Of a stretch of DNA of 64,000 nucleotides, positions 1 to 10,985 are shown piece after piece (position 1 is the stretch's first letter; every line of letters starts with the position of its first letter). The notes under the pieces were generated by a model. It saw only the letters and a list, made by a program, of their open reading frames with translations, had not been told where the DNA came from and ran no database searches. A program made the position numbers and the translations under genes. Source of the stretch: Climacium dendroides (Eukaryota > Streptophyta > Bryopsida > Hypnales > Climaciaceae); contig OX467091.1 in the NCBI GenBank assembly GCA_950106755.1, positions 11,239,538-11,303,537 of the forward strand, in the 5' to 3' direction.

Positions 1-187
1 AGGCTTCTCTTCGACGGTCCTGCACATTGCATTCGTCGAGAGGACTGGATGTGATGATGGCTTGAGCTTCTTTGGAGCTGTCTAGCTCCGGTTGAGGATT
101 GAGGGCTGTCAATTCTGCGATCACTCTGTCTTCATCCTCTTCGGCTTGGAACCCTAGCTGCATTGGGGATTCTCCTTCTAATGTCAT
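1..187 (-). CDS. Start of an open frame running off the left edge, unidentified
   Basis: Reading leftwards from an ATG at 187 there is an uninterrupted frame of at least 62 codons that leaves the window. The peptide is acidic and begins MTLEGESPMQLGFQAEEDED. It lies just beyond the 3' side of the decayed non-LTR retroelement on the same strand. It could be the first ORF of a neighbouring retroelement copy or the 5' exon of a host gene. I recognise no domain. GC content and lack of stops are the only support. Confidence 0.3.
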   Translation of the reverse strand, partial: MTLEGESPMQLGFQAEEDEDRVIAELTALNPQPELDSSKEAQAIITSSPLDECNVQDRRREA

Positions 188-249
188 TGTGGTGCTGTTG
201 ACGTCAGAGGCGGTGGGAGTCGGAGTGAGACTCTAGGGGTAGATTGGAA

Positions 250-3200
250 TCTATTGGGGAGGTGTCGTCGTTGATGGCCGCTGTGCAAGATCTAGAGGGA
301 GGAGGTTTGCGCTTGGTAGAAAGTGCCACTTTGGTGAGTTGGAGAATGTACAGAAGGTGCGATTAGAGGCCCACGTCGCACGGAATATAGTGATCCTGTC
401 TTGGGCTGTGTGTGTGGGTCTTCCATATGTTCTTCCAAGTCGCCATTCCAATTTAGATTGTTGTGCGCCACGCGTTGTGAATTGCGACTCCCAAGTGGAA
501 AGGTTCGTTCCTCATCATCGTGTTGCATCGTTGACACCAGATGTTGTATACGATGAGACAGTGTAGAATGTCCCATGACGTTTCTTGGGTAATAGTGCAG
601 GAGTTGCTGAATCGTCGTAGTGTGAGGCTTGCTCGATTGATGGTGGTGCCTTCCAGGATATCCATAGGGATGAGGTGCATCGGGAGGAGGTTGTGAGTCT
701 GTCGGAGGTTGTTTTAGTTCGCCTAGGCTCTAGTGACTTGCGAGCAGTCGATGAAGGCGTGCCTTGTAGTTTTGATGGGGCTCGGGTGCAGAGCTTGTAA
801 AATCCGTCTATTCCTATTTTCCTTAGCCAAGAACCTAGAAGAAGTCCTTCATTGAGTAGAAGCCATAGAAATGTACTGATCTTGTGGAGGAGCCACACGT
901 GTCATAGTCTTTGGTGTATGTTTTTGCGATCCTGCTCCGAGATGCCGTATTTCATAAATTTAGATTCATATTTGGAGGGTTGGAGCTGTTGATGGAGCCC
1001 AATCTTGTAACCTTGTTTGGTGTTGTAGTTGAACATGTGTGTTGGTTGTGTATGTCCAATCTGTTTTCATTGCCACTCTCCATGGTCCCAGTCTAGATCG
1101 GCTACTCTATTTGGAATGTGTAGCCAGAGTGTTGTGTTGGAGGAGACTGGGTAGAGCGGATTGTATCTGAGTACCTAGTCTTTGTCCTTGTGCTGTACTT
1201 GAACCTATTGCATTTGGTGGTGAGGTAGCTCCCCCCTTTCAAATTTGATCAATTCTAGGATTTGCTTTGCTAGTCGGTAAATGTCCGCCATGTGTCTTCC
1301 ATCTTGTATTGTTGCGAGGTGATAGATCCTATCCGATGTCCCCTCTACTTGGAGTGTGACCCAGTGTCCTTCACTTAGATTCTGTGTTTGACTAGGTTTT
1401 TTGGGAATGTTTGCGATTAGCTGGGTTCATTGCTGGTTCATTTTCCATGATTGTGTTGTTCTCAAAAGTTCCATAGGTGGGCGCCAATCGTTGTTGTCTT
1501 CACTCCACATTTGTTGTATGCATTTAAGTCCTTTTGTTGCTAAATTTGTGAATCTGCTTCCTCTTTCTAATCTTGTCAGTTGGCCATTAGGATTGGAGAT
1601 CCATGGGTTTTCGAATAGGGATTGCTGCTTGAGCTCCTCCAAAGTCTGTGGTTCAATTTGCATTACTCCTATTCTAACTATGCACCACAATCTTCAGACA
1701 GCCCCCCATAGTGTCGATCCTACCGACTTGATGCGAGTGGCTGTCATGAGCCAATTGTTCCTTGGAGGCCATGGTTTTGAGCCTATTGGTCTTAGTGTGT
1801 GGATCCAATGTTGGAGTAGCGCTCGCCACACCCCTCTTTCTTTTTGTAGTCCTCTGATAAATTTTTTTGCTAAGAGTGCCTGTATTTATGTTATTGGATC
1901 TATGATTTTGATTCCTCCGTATGTGAGTGGGACAGTTGCAGAGTTCCAAGCTACTTTTGCTTTTGTGCGTCCTTTTTTACGTCCAGACCAAAGGTAATCC
2001 CTGACTAGTCCTTGTAAGATTTTAAGTGTTTTGAGCCCTATATCTGCTGTGGAGGCAAGGTAGCAGAGGGAGGCTAAGATTACTTGGTTGGCAATTAGCA
2101 ATCGATCGGCTTGCAAGAAGGCTTTTGTGCTCCAGTATATCAAAGCTTCTCTTACCAACATGAGTATCTTCTTGTTCCTTATGCGTTGGGGTACCTTGAA
2201 ACCCATAGAGATTTCCAGATATCTACAGCTCTCCCCTTATTAGAGCCATGTAGCGCCAAGTTCTTTGCCCTAAGTCCAGGTTCGTTTTTCAAGTGACGTC
2301 CAGATCAAATAGGTTTTGTGCTAGTTGATCCGTCTTCCTGAGGCTACACAGTATAGATCGAAGACTTTCATTGCTTTGTCGAGGTTGTCCTTAGTGCCGA
2401 GCAACAAGAGTGAGGTGTCATCGGCAAAGAGTATTTTGAGGTTGGTTTTCCTGTTTGGCAGTTGTAAGCCTTGTACTCTATATTGCGGGTCTTGCATCAT
2501 GTATCCTATGACATCCGCAACTAGGAGGTAGAGATATGGGGCGAGTGGACAACCCTGTCTTACTGCGCGTTCTAGGGTAAATGGTGGACTGTTTTCGCCG
2601 TTCACTGTGAGTGACGATTCTCCTCCCTGATAAAGAGAGGCCGTCCATTTAACACTATAAGAAACCAAAATTTATTGATGTCAAAAGGAACGGATTTTAG
2701 GTGACATTGAAAAAAAAAAACCCATGTTTTTATGTCAACAATGATGTCCAATATAACATCAATGGACATCATTGTTGACATAAAAACATGGGTTTGTTTT
2801 TTTGATGTCACCTTTGATGTCACCTAAAATCTGTTCCTTTTGATGTCAATCCGTCACCTAAAACAAGGTTTTCTTATAGTGTAATGAAGATATTGTCAAA
2901 TTCTAGCTTGGTCATGACTGTGCGTAGGAATGTCCAGTTTACTCAATTGAAGGCCTTTTCGTAGTCTAGGAGGAGAAGGATTAGGTTTTGGTTAGACTCT
3001 ACTGCCCACTCCATCGATTCTTCTATTGCAAAGATATTGTTGAAGATACTTCTACCTAGTACAAATCCTGTCTGTGAGGGTGAATGATGCTGGGGAGCAT
3101 GGATTTGAGTCTTGAAGCCAATAGTTTAGCTTGGATTTTATACGTTGTATTTTGGAACGTGATTGGCCTGTAGTTGGTGACTAACTGCCTATTTCCGGGT

Positions 3201-4380
3201 TTAGGTATTAGAACTATGTTGCCCTTTTTGATGTTGAGTTGAAGGTCCGGTCGTCTTCATTTTCTTGGCCAATCCGGTGAGTATTGGGCTGGTGAGCTCT
3301 GCGAATTCCTGGAAGAATTTTGTCGGTAGGCGATCTTCTTTGGGGGCTTTGTGTGAGGGCAGCTGCTCCATGGCTAGTTTGATTTCTTCTAATCATGATG
3401 TCTTCTGTGAGCCTTTGGTTTTGCGCGTCTGTCACGATCCTAGGGATACTTTTTAGGCATTTTTCCCTACTGATAATGTTGGCATCCACTGCTTTGTCCT
3501 TTGCATAGAGGTTGGTGTAGTAATCCATCATTGTTGTACGAATGTCCTATGGGTTTCGAGTTAGGACTCCTTGGTATTCAATTTTCTTGATGTAATTTTT
3601 GGTCATGTGTTTGCTATGGAATTCAAAAAATTCCTTTGAGCATGTGTCTTCCATTGTATTCCAAGTTATGTCGAGTTCTGTTCGCCACTTGTCCTGCTTG
3701 GCCATGCGGAGTTGGTGTAGCGTTTGTTGAGCGAGACTTAGGGCTTGTCTAGCGTCTTTGTCCTCCTGATTGCTTTGTAGAGCCACCTCTGCGTCTTTCA
3801 GGTCTTTGAATTGCTCGGTGTAAGCTTCCTTTCGAGTGGCATTATCTTGGCGCTTTTGAAGGACGTTGCATTTCATTATGTTGCAGATGGCTCCGTCAAT
3901 CTTTGTAGACCAAGTGCCTCTTGGTGTTCTCTGTAGTCTTTCCGTCCAAGCGTTTTTGAGTAGAGTGTGTCCGTTCGGTGTGTGTAGTAGTGGAGTGTGA
4001 AAAGCCACTTGGGGCCATGGTATTTGCATGATCTTGCTAATTTGTCAGTGGACTAGTGCGTGGTCTGATTGACCTTTGTTGTTTGGTTAAGAACGTATTT
4101 TTTGGTTTGGTCTATTGTCCACGTCGTAATGGTGGTGTCATGAGTTATTGAAAAGAGGTGCACTGCTTGTCTCTACTTTGTAGTTACATCTGCTAAATAG
4201 TAAGTGGTGAAACTGTTGGTTCCTTATCTGGAGTTAGGTATCTTGCGTACATAGATTGGTGTAGCTCTGCAACTCCAAGCCCGTGTCGTGGATGTAGCAG
4301 GGTTTGGTGTGGGGATGCCTAGTGCTTGGTAGAAACTTGTTGGCATTGTTTACTTATGGTATCCTGTCCCTTGTAGCGAG
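250..4380 (-). mobile_element. Degenerate non-LTR (LINE) retrotransposon, endonuclease and reverse transcriptase remnants
   Basis: Pieces of one LINE polyprotein follow each other on the minus strand. From its 5' side: an SDH motif typical of the end of the AP-endonuclease domain (about 4045-4066), the endonuclease-RT linker (4029-3547), upstream RT (3531-3214), the RT A-block LLLDYEKAFN (about 2950), the RT block ending in RQGCPLAPYLYL and FADD (2652-2321), the thumb (2206-1886) and a zf-RVT-like C-terminal region with KISTFLWLLLNEGLLLGSW and MATWKNIWK (about 880-430). Stops and frameshifts separate most blocks, and the first catalytic aspartate of the A-block has become Asn, followed by a TGA. 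The copy is therefore dead. It is interrupted by an inverted-repeat element at 2653-2881. The 5' end is lost near 4380, where CACTA-like sequence starts. Family assignment is firm; the clade is not determined. Confidence 0.85.
2653..2881. mobile_element. 229-bp CACTA-type miniature inverted-repeat element inside the LINE
   Basis: The ends are CACTATAAGAAA and TTTTCTTATAGTG, flanked by a TAA direct repeat (2650-2652 and 2882-2884). CACTA ends with a 3-bp target duplication are the hallmark of En/Spm (CMC) elements. The interior is a long fold-back: GATGTCA-rich arms pair across a short centre near 2755. There is no coding capacity. Deleting the element and one TAA joins LINE reverse-transcriptase codons in frame (around FDNIFIKWTASLYQ), so it inserted after the LINE. 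Confidence 0.85.
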
Positions 4381-4385
4381 AATGT

Positions 4386-6390
4386 CACTAGAAGAAATCG
4401 GGGGATTTTGCGATTGCAGATAACAACTGGTTTTAGAGTTGTGAAGAACATTTATGACTAGGTGATAATTTTGAGCCTATAGTCGCAGTAGACAAGTTGC
4501 ACGAGTTGCAGAAGAGTTGTAAGTACACGTTATATCGGACGATTTTCTGTGAAACTTCATTCTGCATATCTTTTGACGAGATATGCATTGCCGCGTGAGA
4601 CTAATGAATTCAATGATCACTCCTCAACTACTTCTTTACAATTAATGTACTTGGCTTAAATTTGAACTTTGCAATTCTTTTCAACTATAATGTGTGATGG
4701 TATGCAACCTATGTGCAACTAGTATGCCACTGATTTGCAACTTATATATAACTCATTTTGCAACTACTATGCAACTAATTTTGCAATCTACATCCAACTA
4801 GTATGCAACTCATTTTACAACCTGAATGCAACTAATATCCAACTCTTTTTACAACTTGCATGCAACTAATATCCAACTCATTGGGCAACCTATATGCATC
4901 CAATATACAACTAGTTTTACAACTTAATACAACTAATATGTAACTCATTTTGCAACTAATATGCAATTAATATGCAACTCATTTTGCAACTAATATGCAA
5001 TTAATATGCAACTCATTTTGCAACTAATATGCAATTAATATGCAACTCATTTTGCAACCTATATGCAATTCATTTGCAATTGGTTTTACAACTATGCAAT
5101 AGGTATACAACTCAATTTGCTACTAATATGCAACTAATTTTGCAACCTATATACAATTAGTATGCAACTTATTTTACAATCTGCTTGCAACTACTATGCA
5201 ACTCATTTTGCAACTTACATGCAACCTACATGTAACCTCTTTTGCAACTTATATGAAACTAGTATGCAACTCCTAAACCTACCTACAATTACTATGCAAC
5301 TCATTTTGCAACTCATTTTGCAACTCTTTTGCAACTCATTTTATAACTCTTTTGCAACCTATATGCAACTACTTCTCAACATTTATATATTATTATTATT
5401 TTGCAATATAAGTGCAACTCATATACAACTACTGTACAATTAACTCTCAATTTTTTATATATTCTACATGCAACTAGTATGCAACTACTTTGACCATTGA
5501 TTTAGTACATAACTACTATGCAACTACTATATAACCTATATGCAACTAATTTCCACCATTTGCAACCTATATGCAATTAAGAGAATGACTAGTTAACTAC
5601 ATGATTAGTTTGTAACTTAACTACTGCAAGCCAATAGTGATAGAGACAATCATTTTTCATACAAAACAATAGAAAACACAATAGAGATAGAGACAATCAT
5701 TGTTTACATAAAACAATACAAAACCCATATATTAGATAAGTATGTAAATTGCTAGTCCAAAAAACATAGTTACTAATTCACTTGTCATAATGTGCAAGAA
5801 CGACTATGAATCATTCATCCCATATAGTATTAGCTCCTACAACGTCCTTCAACTTTAATTGGTCTCCTCTTGGATTAAGACATATCAAATTCACAAAACC
5901 ACCTGGCGCATGTGCAATATTGAGCTTATACCATCTTCTTTGTATAGGCTTTGTATGATGAAAAACTTTCTTTCAATACTAATGACATATCCAACTGCCA
6001 CAACTTGCCTAGGTGTTGTTGGATTTAAAAGGGAAACGTGTTGGCCAATTGAAAACTATAGTTGTTCACAATACAAAACAAAACATTAATGAGCAAACAT
6101 AAATATATATACATCAATAATTTAGCTAACTTTAATATATAATATATAAACGATAAAATGTAGGGACTACCTTTGAAAATGCCACTTTAGGTCTCCGTTT
6201 AGGCTGAGGTTTGGATTTAGGTTGAATCTCGGTCTAAACCCTCTTCCTCCTCAAGATCTCCTTCCTAACAAAAGGTTTCTGCAATATTTAACCACAATCA
6301 TTATAAGTGATTTATCAATATCAAAAGTTACCAAAAAAAATTTAGCTTTAAATTGTTTACTTAAGTAGTTGTTCTCACCTTTTAAGAGCG
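4386..6390 (-). mobile_element. CACTA-like transposon remnant
   Basis: The left end is CACTAGAAGAAATCGGGGG at 4386, followed by about 1 kb of short GCAACT-type repeats, as in subterminal regions of CACTA transposons. On the minus strand about 6060-5790, broken frames read GQHVSLLNPTTPRQVVAVGY and GDQLKLKDVVGANTIWDE. This resembles the C-terminal region found in plant CACTA and Ulp1-bearing transposon proteins. The frame is interrupted several times. I could not find a matching right terminus; the nearest TAGTG is at 8003-8007 and its adjoining sequence differs. It is either one eroded element of about 3.6 kb or two adjacent elements. Confidence 0.45.
4640..5580. repeat. GCAACT-rich short-period repeats with a 34-bp unit
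   Basis: The motif TATGCAACT or TTGCAACT recurs roughly every 10-20 bases for about 940 bases, always in the same orientation. At about 4950-5055 it becomes a clean tandem array of three copies of a 34-bp unit containing ATGCAATTAATATGCAACTC. An open frame across 5162-5443 is only translated repeat. The array lies just inside a CACTA-like end and may be a subterminal transposase-binding array. Confidence 0.75.
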
Positions 6391-8007
6391 AGAAAATGAA
6401 TGTTTTATGACTACAAAATATGACTGCAGTGAGTCACAAAATCAAAAAATGTGACTCATGCAAAAATCACTGTAGATAGTCGGGATATGACTAGGATGAA
6501 TCATGGTTGAGTCATTCACTTTCAGTCATATGACTGATGAGTCATATTTGTAGTCATATGGATTTGGAAATATAATAAACCATTTTTAGACGTATTTTAC
6601 AAACATGGTGTATATGTTGACTACCCTTGGAGGCTTGACTTTCTCATGAGGTACCTAGACAAAAACAAAAAAACGTACGTGGCATGTGACTATGCCCAGT
6701 CATATTTTGGTTGACGTGGAATGTGACTGTGGTAAATCGTATTTTGAGTGATATGCAATACGACTACAGAGAGTTATATTCTAAAGAATATGGAATATAA
6801 CTGTGGTGAATCATACTTTTAATGATATGAAGTATAACTGTTGTGAATCATATCTTAAGTGATATGGAGTATAACTATTGTGAGTCATATTTTGGTTGAT
6901 GCAGCATATAACTATCGTGAGTCATATTTTGGTTGATGCAGCATATGACTATTGTAAGTCATTTTTTTGTTCAAGTTAGTACTAAAAATTAGTAAAAAGT
7001 AAAAGCTAATATATAACAAAAGGCACAAAAACTAAAACTAAAAAACAATAAGAAATAAGAATAAGACAAGTGAAGATGCAATAAAAGATTAGCAACAACT
7101 ATAAAACAACAACAAATTAACAACTATGAATCAACAACAAACTAACAACAAATAAGATGTAAGAAGCAACAATAGATTAGTAACAACTAAGAAACAACAA
7201 CTAAAACCTTAATAATTAAAAAAAAAACTAAAACAAAACAATACAACAATTAGAACTTCAAAAAATAAAAGGAGAAAGAAGAAACAAGAGTTAGAAAGTA
7301 ACAACACAACAACCAAAGCACAACAACACAACAATTAGTACTTCAAAAAACAAAAGGAAGAAGAAACAAGAGTTAGAAAGCAAAAACAATACAACAACAC
7401 AACAATTAGAACTTCAAAAAACAAGAGAAGGAAGAAGAAACAAGAGTTAGAAAGTAACAACTAAAATACAACAACATAACAATTAAAACTTCAAAAAACA
7501 AAAGGAGGAAGAAAAAACAAGAGTTATGAAGCAAGATGATAAAGCACATGAAGTGGTGGCTAGGGTTTTCAAACCCTAAAAAATGACGGCTAGGATTTCA
7601 AGATCCCCCCAAAACAACAGCTACAATTTTACAATTTTGAGCAATAATTTATTTACATTTTTTTAGGTTGCCCAAATTTTTAAAGGGCTGTCCGGAAAAA
7701 AACTTCAAAAAAAATGTGAACTTACAAAAATGTGACTATAGAATATGACTGCATGTTGTCATATATGCAAAAATATGATTGACAAATATGATTGGTATTC
7801 CCGTAATACATTCCCTATGGTTCCCTAAAAAGTGTTTTACTGTTCCCCATGCATGTATACTATACACCCATGAAGTACAAAGGCAAAATATGACTGGCAG
7901 TCACATTTTTTCCCAACGTTGTGGGATCCAAAAATATGACTGTGAGCAGTTGCCAGTCATCCTCAGTCATATTTTTGCAGTCATAAAACACTTAAATCCT
8001 AGTAGTG
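6388..8007. mobile_element. Inverted-repeat element with ATATGACTG subterminal repeats
   Basis: Both ends carry dense copies of ATATGACTG and CAGTCATA (about 6410-6960 and 7735-7985). Near the left end the sequence is TGTTTTATGACTACAAAATA; near the right end its near-complement TTTTTGCAGTCATAAAACAC occurs, followed by CCTAGTAGTG. The right end has a CACTA-type TAGTG; the left outer terminus is not recognisable. The interior (7000-7540) is A-rich with AACAACAA runs and no coding. It is best read as a non-autonomous CACTA derivative. Alternatively it is the right half of the element starting at 4386. Confidence 0.5.
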
Positions 8008-8984
8008 AAGGGATCCTACAAATATGCTTGATCTTTTTGACATCATTGTTAGAAAGTTTATGACCTAAGTATGTATTTGTATTTGCTGGTTCCAAGGCCA
8101 CTGCGCAATCTAATTCGGTAGTCTATGTTTGTGGAATCATCTAATTGTCAAAGTATATGCTAGATTCTAACAAAGAATCCAGAATTCCATTGAAGTTGTG
8201 TTTGTGAATCAACATAATTCAAATTAGGATTAGAAGGCATGGGCTCTTGTTTGCAAGAATTATAAAGTCAGGGTCTCCGCTGTCGTGATGTGGGCCGTCT
8301 ACTATTTGAATTAGACATCTTGTTAGTTGAAAAATTAGTTGTTAGTATTGTATGTTGTGAGTTGCTAGTCGTGGAGTATGTAAGTGTTAGGAGCCTTAGT
8401 CTTGACTATGTTGTTGCTGATTGATAACCGATTGTTAGTAGTTGATACTAGGGTAGTGGAGTTAGGGTTAGGGTTAGCCGGCGGCTAGCTGGCGGGGTTT
8501 GTGGTGGCTACTAGAGGCAAGGGCTGGTCCTTTGTTTTTTTGTTTTTTTTTCTTGTTTCTTGGAGGGTTGGAGGAGGTGGAGGTACTTGAGTGAGTGAGT
8601 TGTGTTGTTGTTATGAGAGGTTTATTTGAAGTAAAGTATTGATTTGGAGAGCTTTTGTGTAACATTTTGCAAGAATATTGGTTGAGTTCTATATTTTGGA
8701 TCTGGGTTTTTGAAGAGTTGATACATAAGTGTGCCAAGTTTCAAATCTAGATCTACTATGGAAAAAAAGTTATGAGGCGTTGAAGTGGAGGTGTCTGAAT
8801 TTCAAGGTAGCCAAGGAGGATATATGGAGGAGCGTCATTCTTATTGGATTTTTGTGATATGAACGTGAAACTTGGAGGGCACTCTTCTTATCTTATCTTC
8901 TACTTTGTGCCAAAATTTTAGCTTCAATGGACTTAAGATCAAAGAGTTATGTACAAAATACAACCAAGGTGTGGAGGCAGTGAA
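8008..8984. other. Intergenic, nothing assigned
   Basis: No coding region, RNA gene or repeat structure is recognised here apart from a short run of three TTAGGG units near 8463-8478, too short to mean much. The minus-strand open frame at 8474-8737 has low-complexity composition and no recognisable domain. Confidence 0.5.
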
Positions 8985-9545
8985 GGTTTAGAAAGTCAGT
9001 ATTGAGGTAATATCCACCAAAGTTGAACAGTATCTTAGATTGAGTTGAAAGTTGGTATAGGAGTATTTAAGTAGTTGATCTACGATGTGGAAAAGTTTCA
9101 AGTCATTTGGAACTACTGTCCAATAGTTATGCTAAATCAAAGTTAGGTATGAGAGTTTAGGGAAATTTGATAAGGGTTAGGAAGTCAGTGTTGGGGTAAT
9201 GTCCACCAAAGTTGGACAGTATCTTGGATTGAGTTGAAAGTTGGTACAGGAGTATCTAAATAGTTGATCTACAATGTGGAAAAGTTTCAAGTCATTTGGA
9301 ACTACTGTTCAATAGTTATGTTAGATCAAAGTTAGGTATGAGAGTTTAGGGAAATTTGACAAGGGTTAGGAAGTCAGTATTGGGGTAATGTCCACCAAAA
9401 TTGGACAGTATCTTGGATTGAGTTGAAATTTGGTTTGAGAGTATTTAAGTAACTGATCTATAATGTGGCAAAGTTTCAAATCATTTGGAACTACTGTCCA
9501 ATAGTTATGCTAAATCAAAGCTAGATATGGGAATTTCTAGGTTAT
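8985..9545. repeat. Three tandem copies of a 189-bp unit
   Basis: The phrase AAGTCAGT followed by TCCACCAAAGTTGGACAGTA recurs at 8993, 9182 and 9371, exactly 189 bases apart, with high identity across the whole unit including CAAGTCATTTGGAACTACTG. The third copy fades near 9545. No frame stays open across units, so this is non-coding tandem duplication. Confidence 0.9.
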
Positions 9546-10970
9546 TGAAGGAATTATAGGATAGGGATTTGGGAATATAGGGACCTTGAAGGTAGGATTA
9601 TGATTATTTAGGGTGTTAGGGAGATTATTGATATACAAAGCACTTTCACAGCAAAAGCTCAGTGCTATTCCGAACCTAATCACAAAACCTTGTGACACCG
9701 CTTGGGGGGGTCACTTAGAGTGTCCATTAAAATCTATGTGTGAACAAAACTTTAAACCCCTTATATACTTTTTGAATTTTAAATAAAATTAAATGAAAAA
9801 AATATGAATAGTTTTTTCTACTTTGAAAGTTTATGTTTTGAATTATTGATTTTTAAATTTTTTTAATAATAATTAGTTACAAAATTGGAAGTAAAAAGAT
9901 ACATTGTAGAACTAAAAAATAACTTTCACACCCCTATATTATATAAGAAAAAATTATCTAAAAAATGAACAAAAAAATTCTAAAAATAATTTTCTATTGA
10001 AAGCTCATTTTGAATTGAATATTGATGCAATGGTCATCTAAATGTGTTCTCTAAAAATATTTGAGTTAAAAAAACATACCATTTTAGTGCATTTTTAACT
10101 TCTTCTAGAAATCATTCCATATTTTATTTGAATTTGAAATTTTGGGAGTAGAAACCTATAGTCATTAGTAAACAATGCTCAAAATTTGAAGTTAAATTTT
10201 TAGTTTATTAAAAACCAATTGTTCGCACATGGTTTGTTATAGTAGAACTAAGTGCACCTCCAAGGGGCTCTGTTGATGAACACATGTTTTTTGAAGGGCT
10301 CAATTTCTAAATTGCTTTCTAGAAATAAGTACTCGAAGCTTTGTATTTTGCAAGACAACTCTAGTTTTTCTGTGAATCCACTGGTGGAGGCGGTGCACGC
10401 ATGGAATTTGTGAAGTGGGCCATCGTTGAACGCACACCAATCCTTACAAATATCTATGAGTCTCTATTACCCATTGCTACAGGTTCTTCATTTAGGATTT
10501 TTGGTTTGAGAATCAACTTTGCATAGTTCATCTTAAATATATTTAGCCTGACTTTGTTTTGGTCCATGTCTATGGGCGATATCTAAAAGTAACACATGCA
10601 ACAAAAGAAGAAGAGGCAAGCTTAGCTTCCATGCAACTAAAATTTGTAATTGATTTTTGAAAAAACTATTTTGTAACACAGCTATCCTTAGTTTCTATTT
10701 CCATTAAGTCATGACAAATGTTTATATTCTAGGACCTGTTTGATAAAGAAATGGCCTATTGTTAATAAAGTTCAAACATTAGAGCCCTGAACATTAGACG
10801 ATCAACTATTAGGTATAAGCATATAGATATAACAAAATAAAATCAATGTCTAAAATCGACCTTGGAAACTCACCACCTATGTGCCAACACTTTTTCTAAC
10901 AATTTAGAAAACGAAATATAAACAATCTTCCATATATGTGGCCTAAGTTTCCTAACATGAAGTTATTGAT
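9546..10970. other. AT-rich intergenic DNA, nothing assigned
   Basis: Very AT-rich, with no long open frame and no repeat structure seen. The last bases (TTTGTCTTTTGTAG up to about 10984) look like an intron 3' end, so a decayed upstream exon of the next pseudogene could lie here, but none was found. Confidence 0.4.
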
Positions 10971-10985
10971 TTGTCTTTTGTAGAA

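Noticed and set aside
5162..5443. 93-codon open frame
   Set aside because: It is a translation of the GCAACT repeat array with no protein-like composition.
8463..8478. Short TTAGGG run resembling telomere repeats
   Set aside because: Only about three units; chance or a GGGTTAG-rich UTR is enough explanation.
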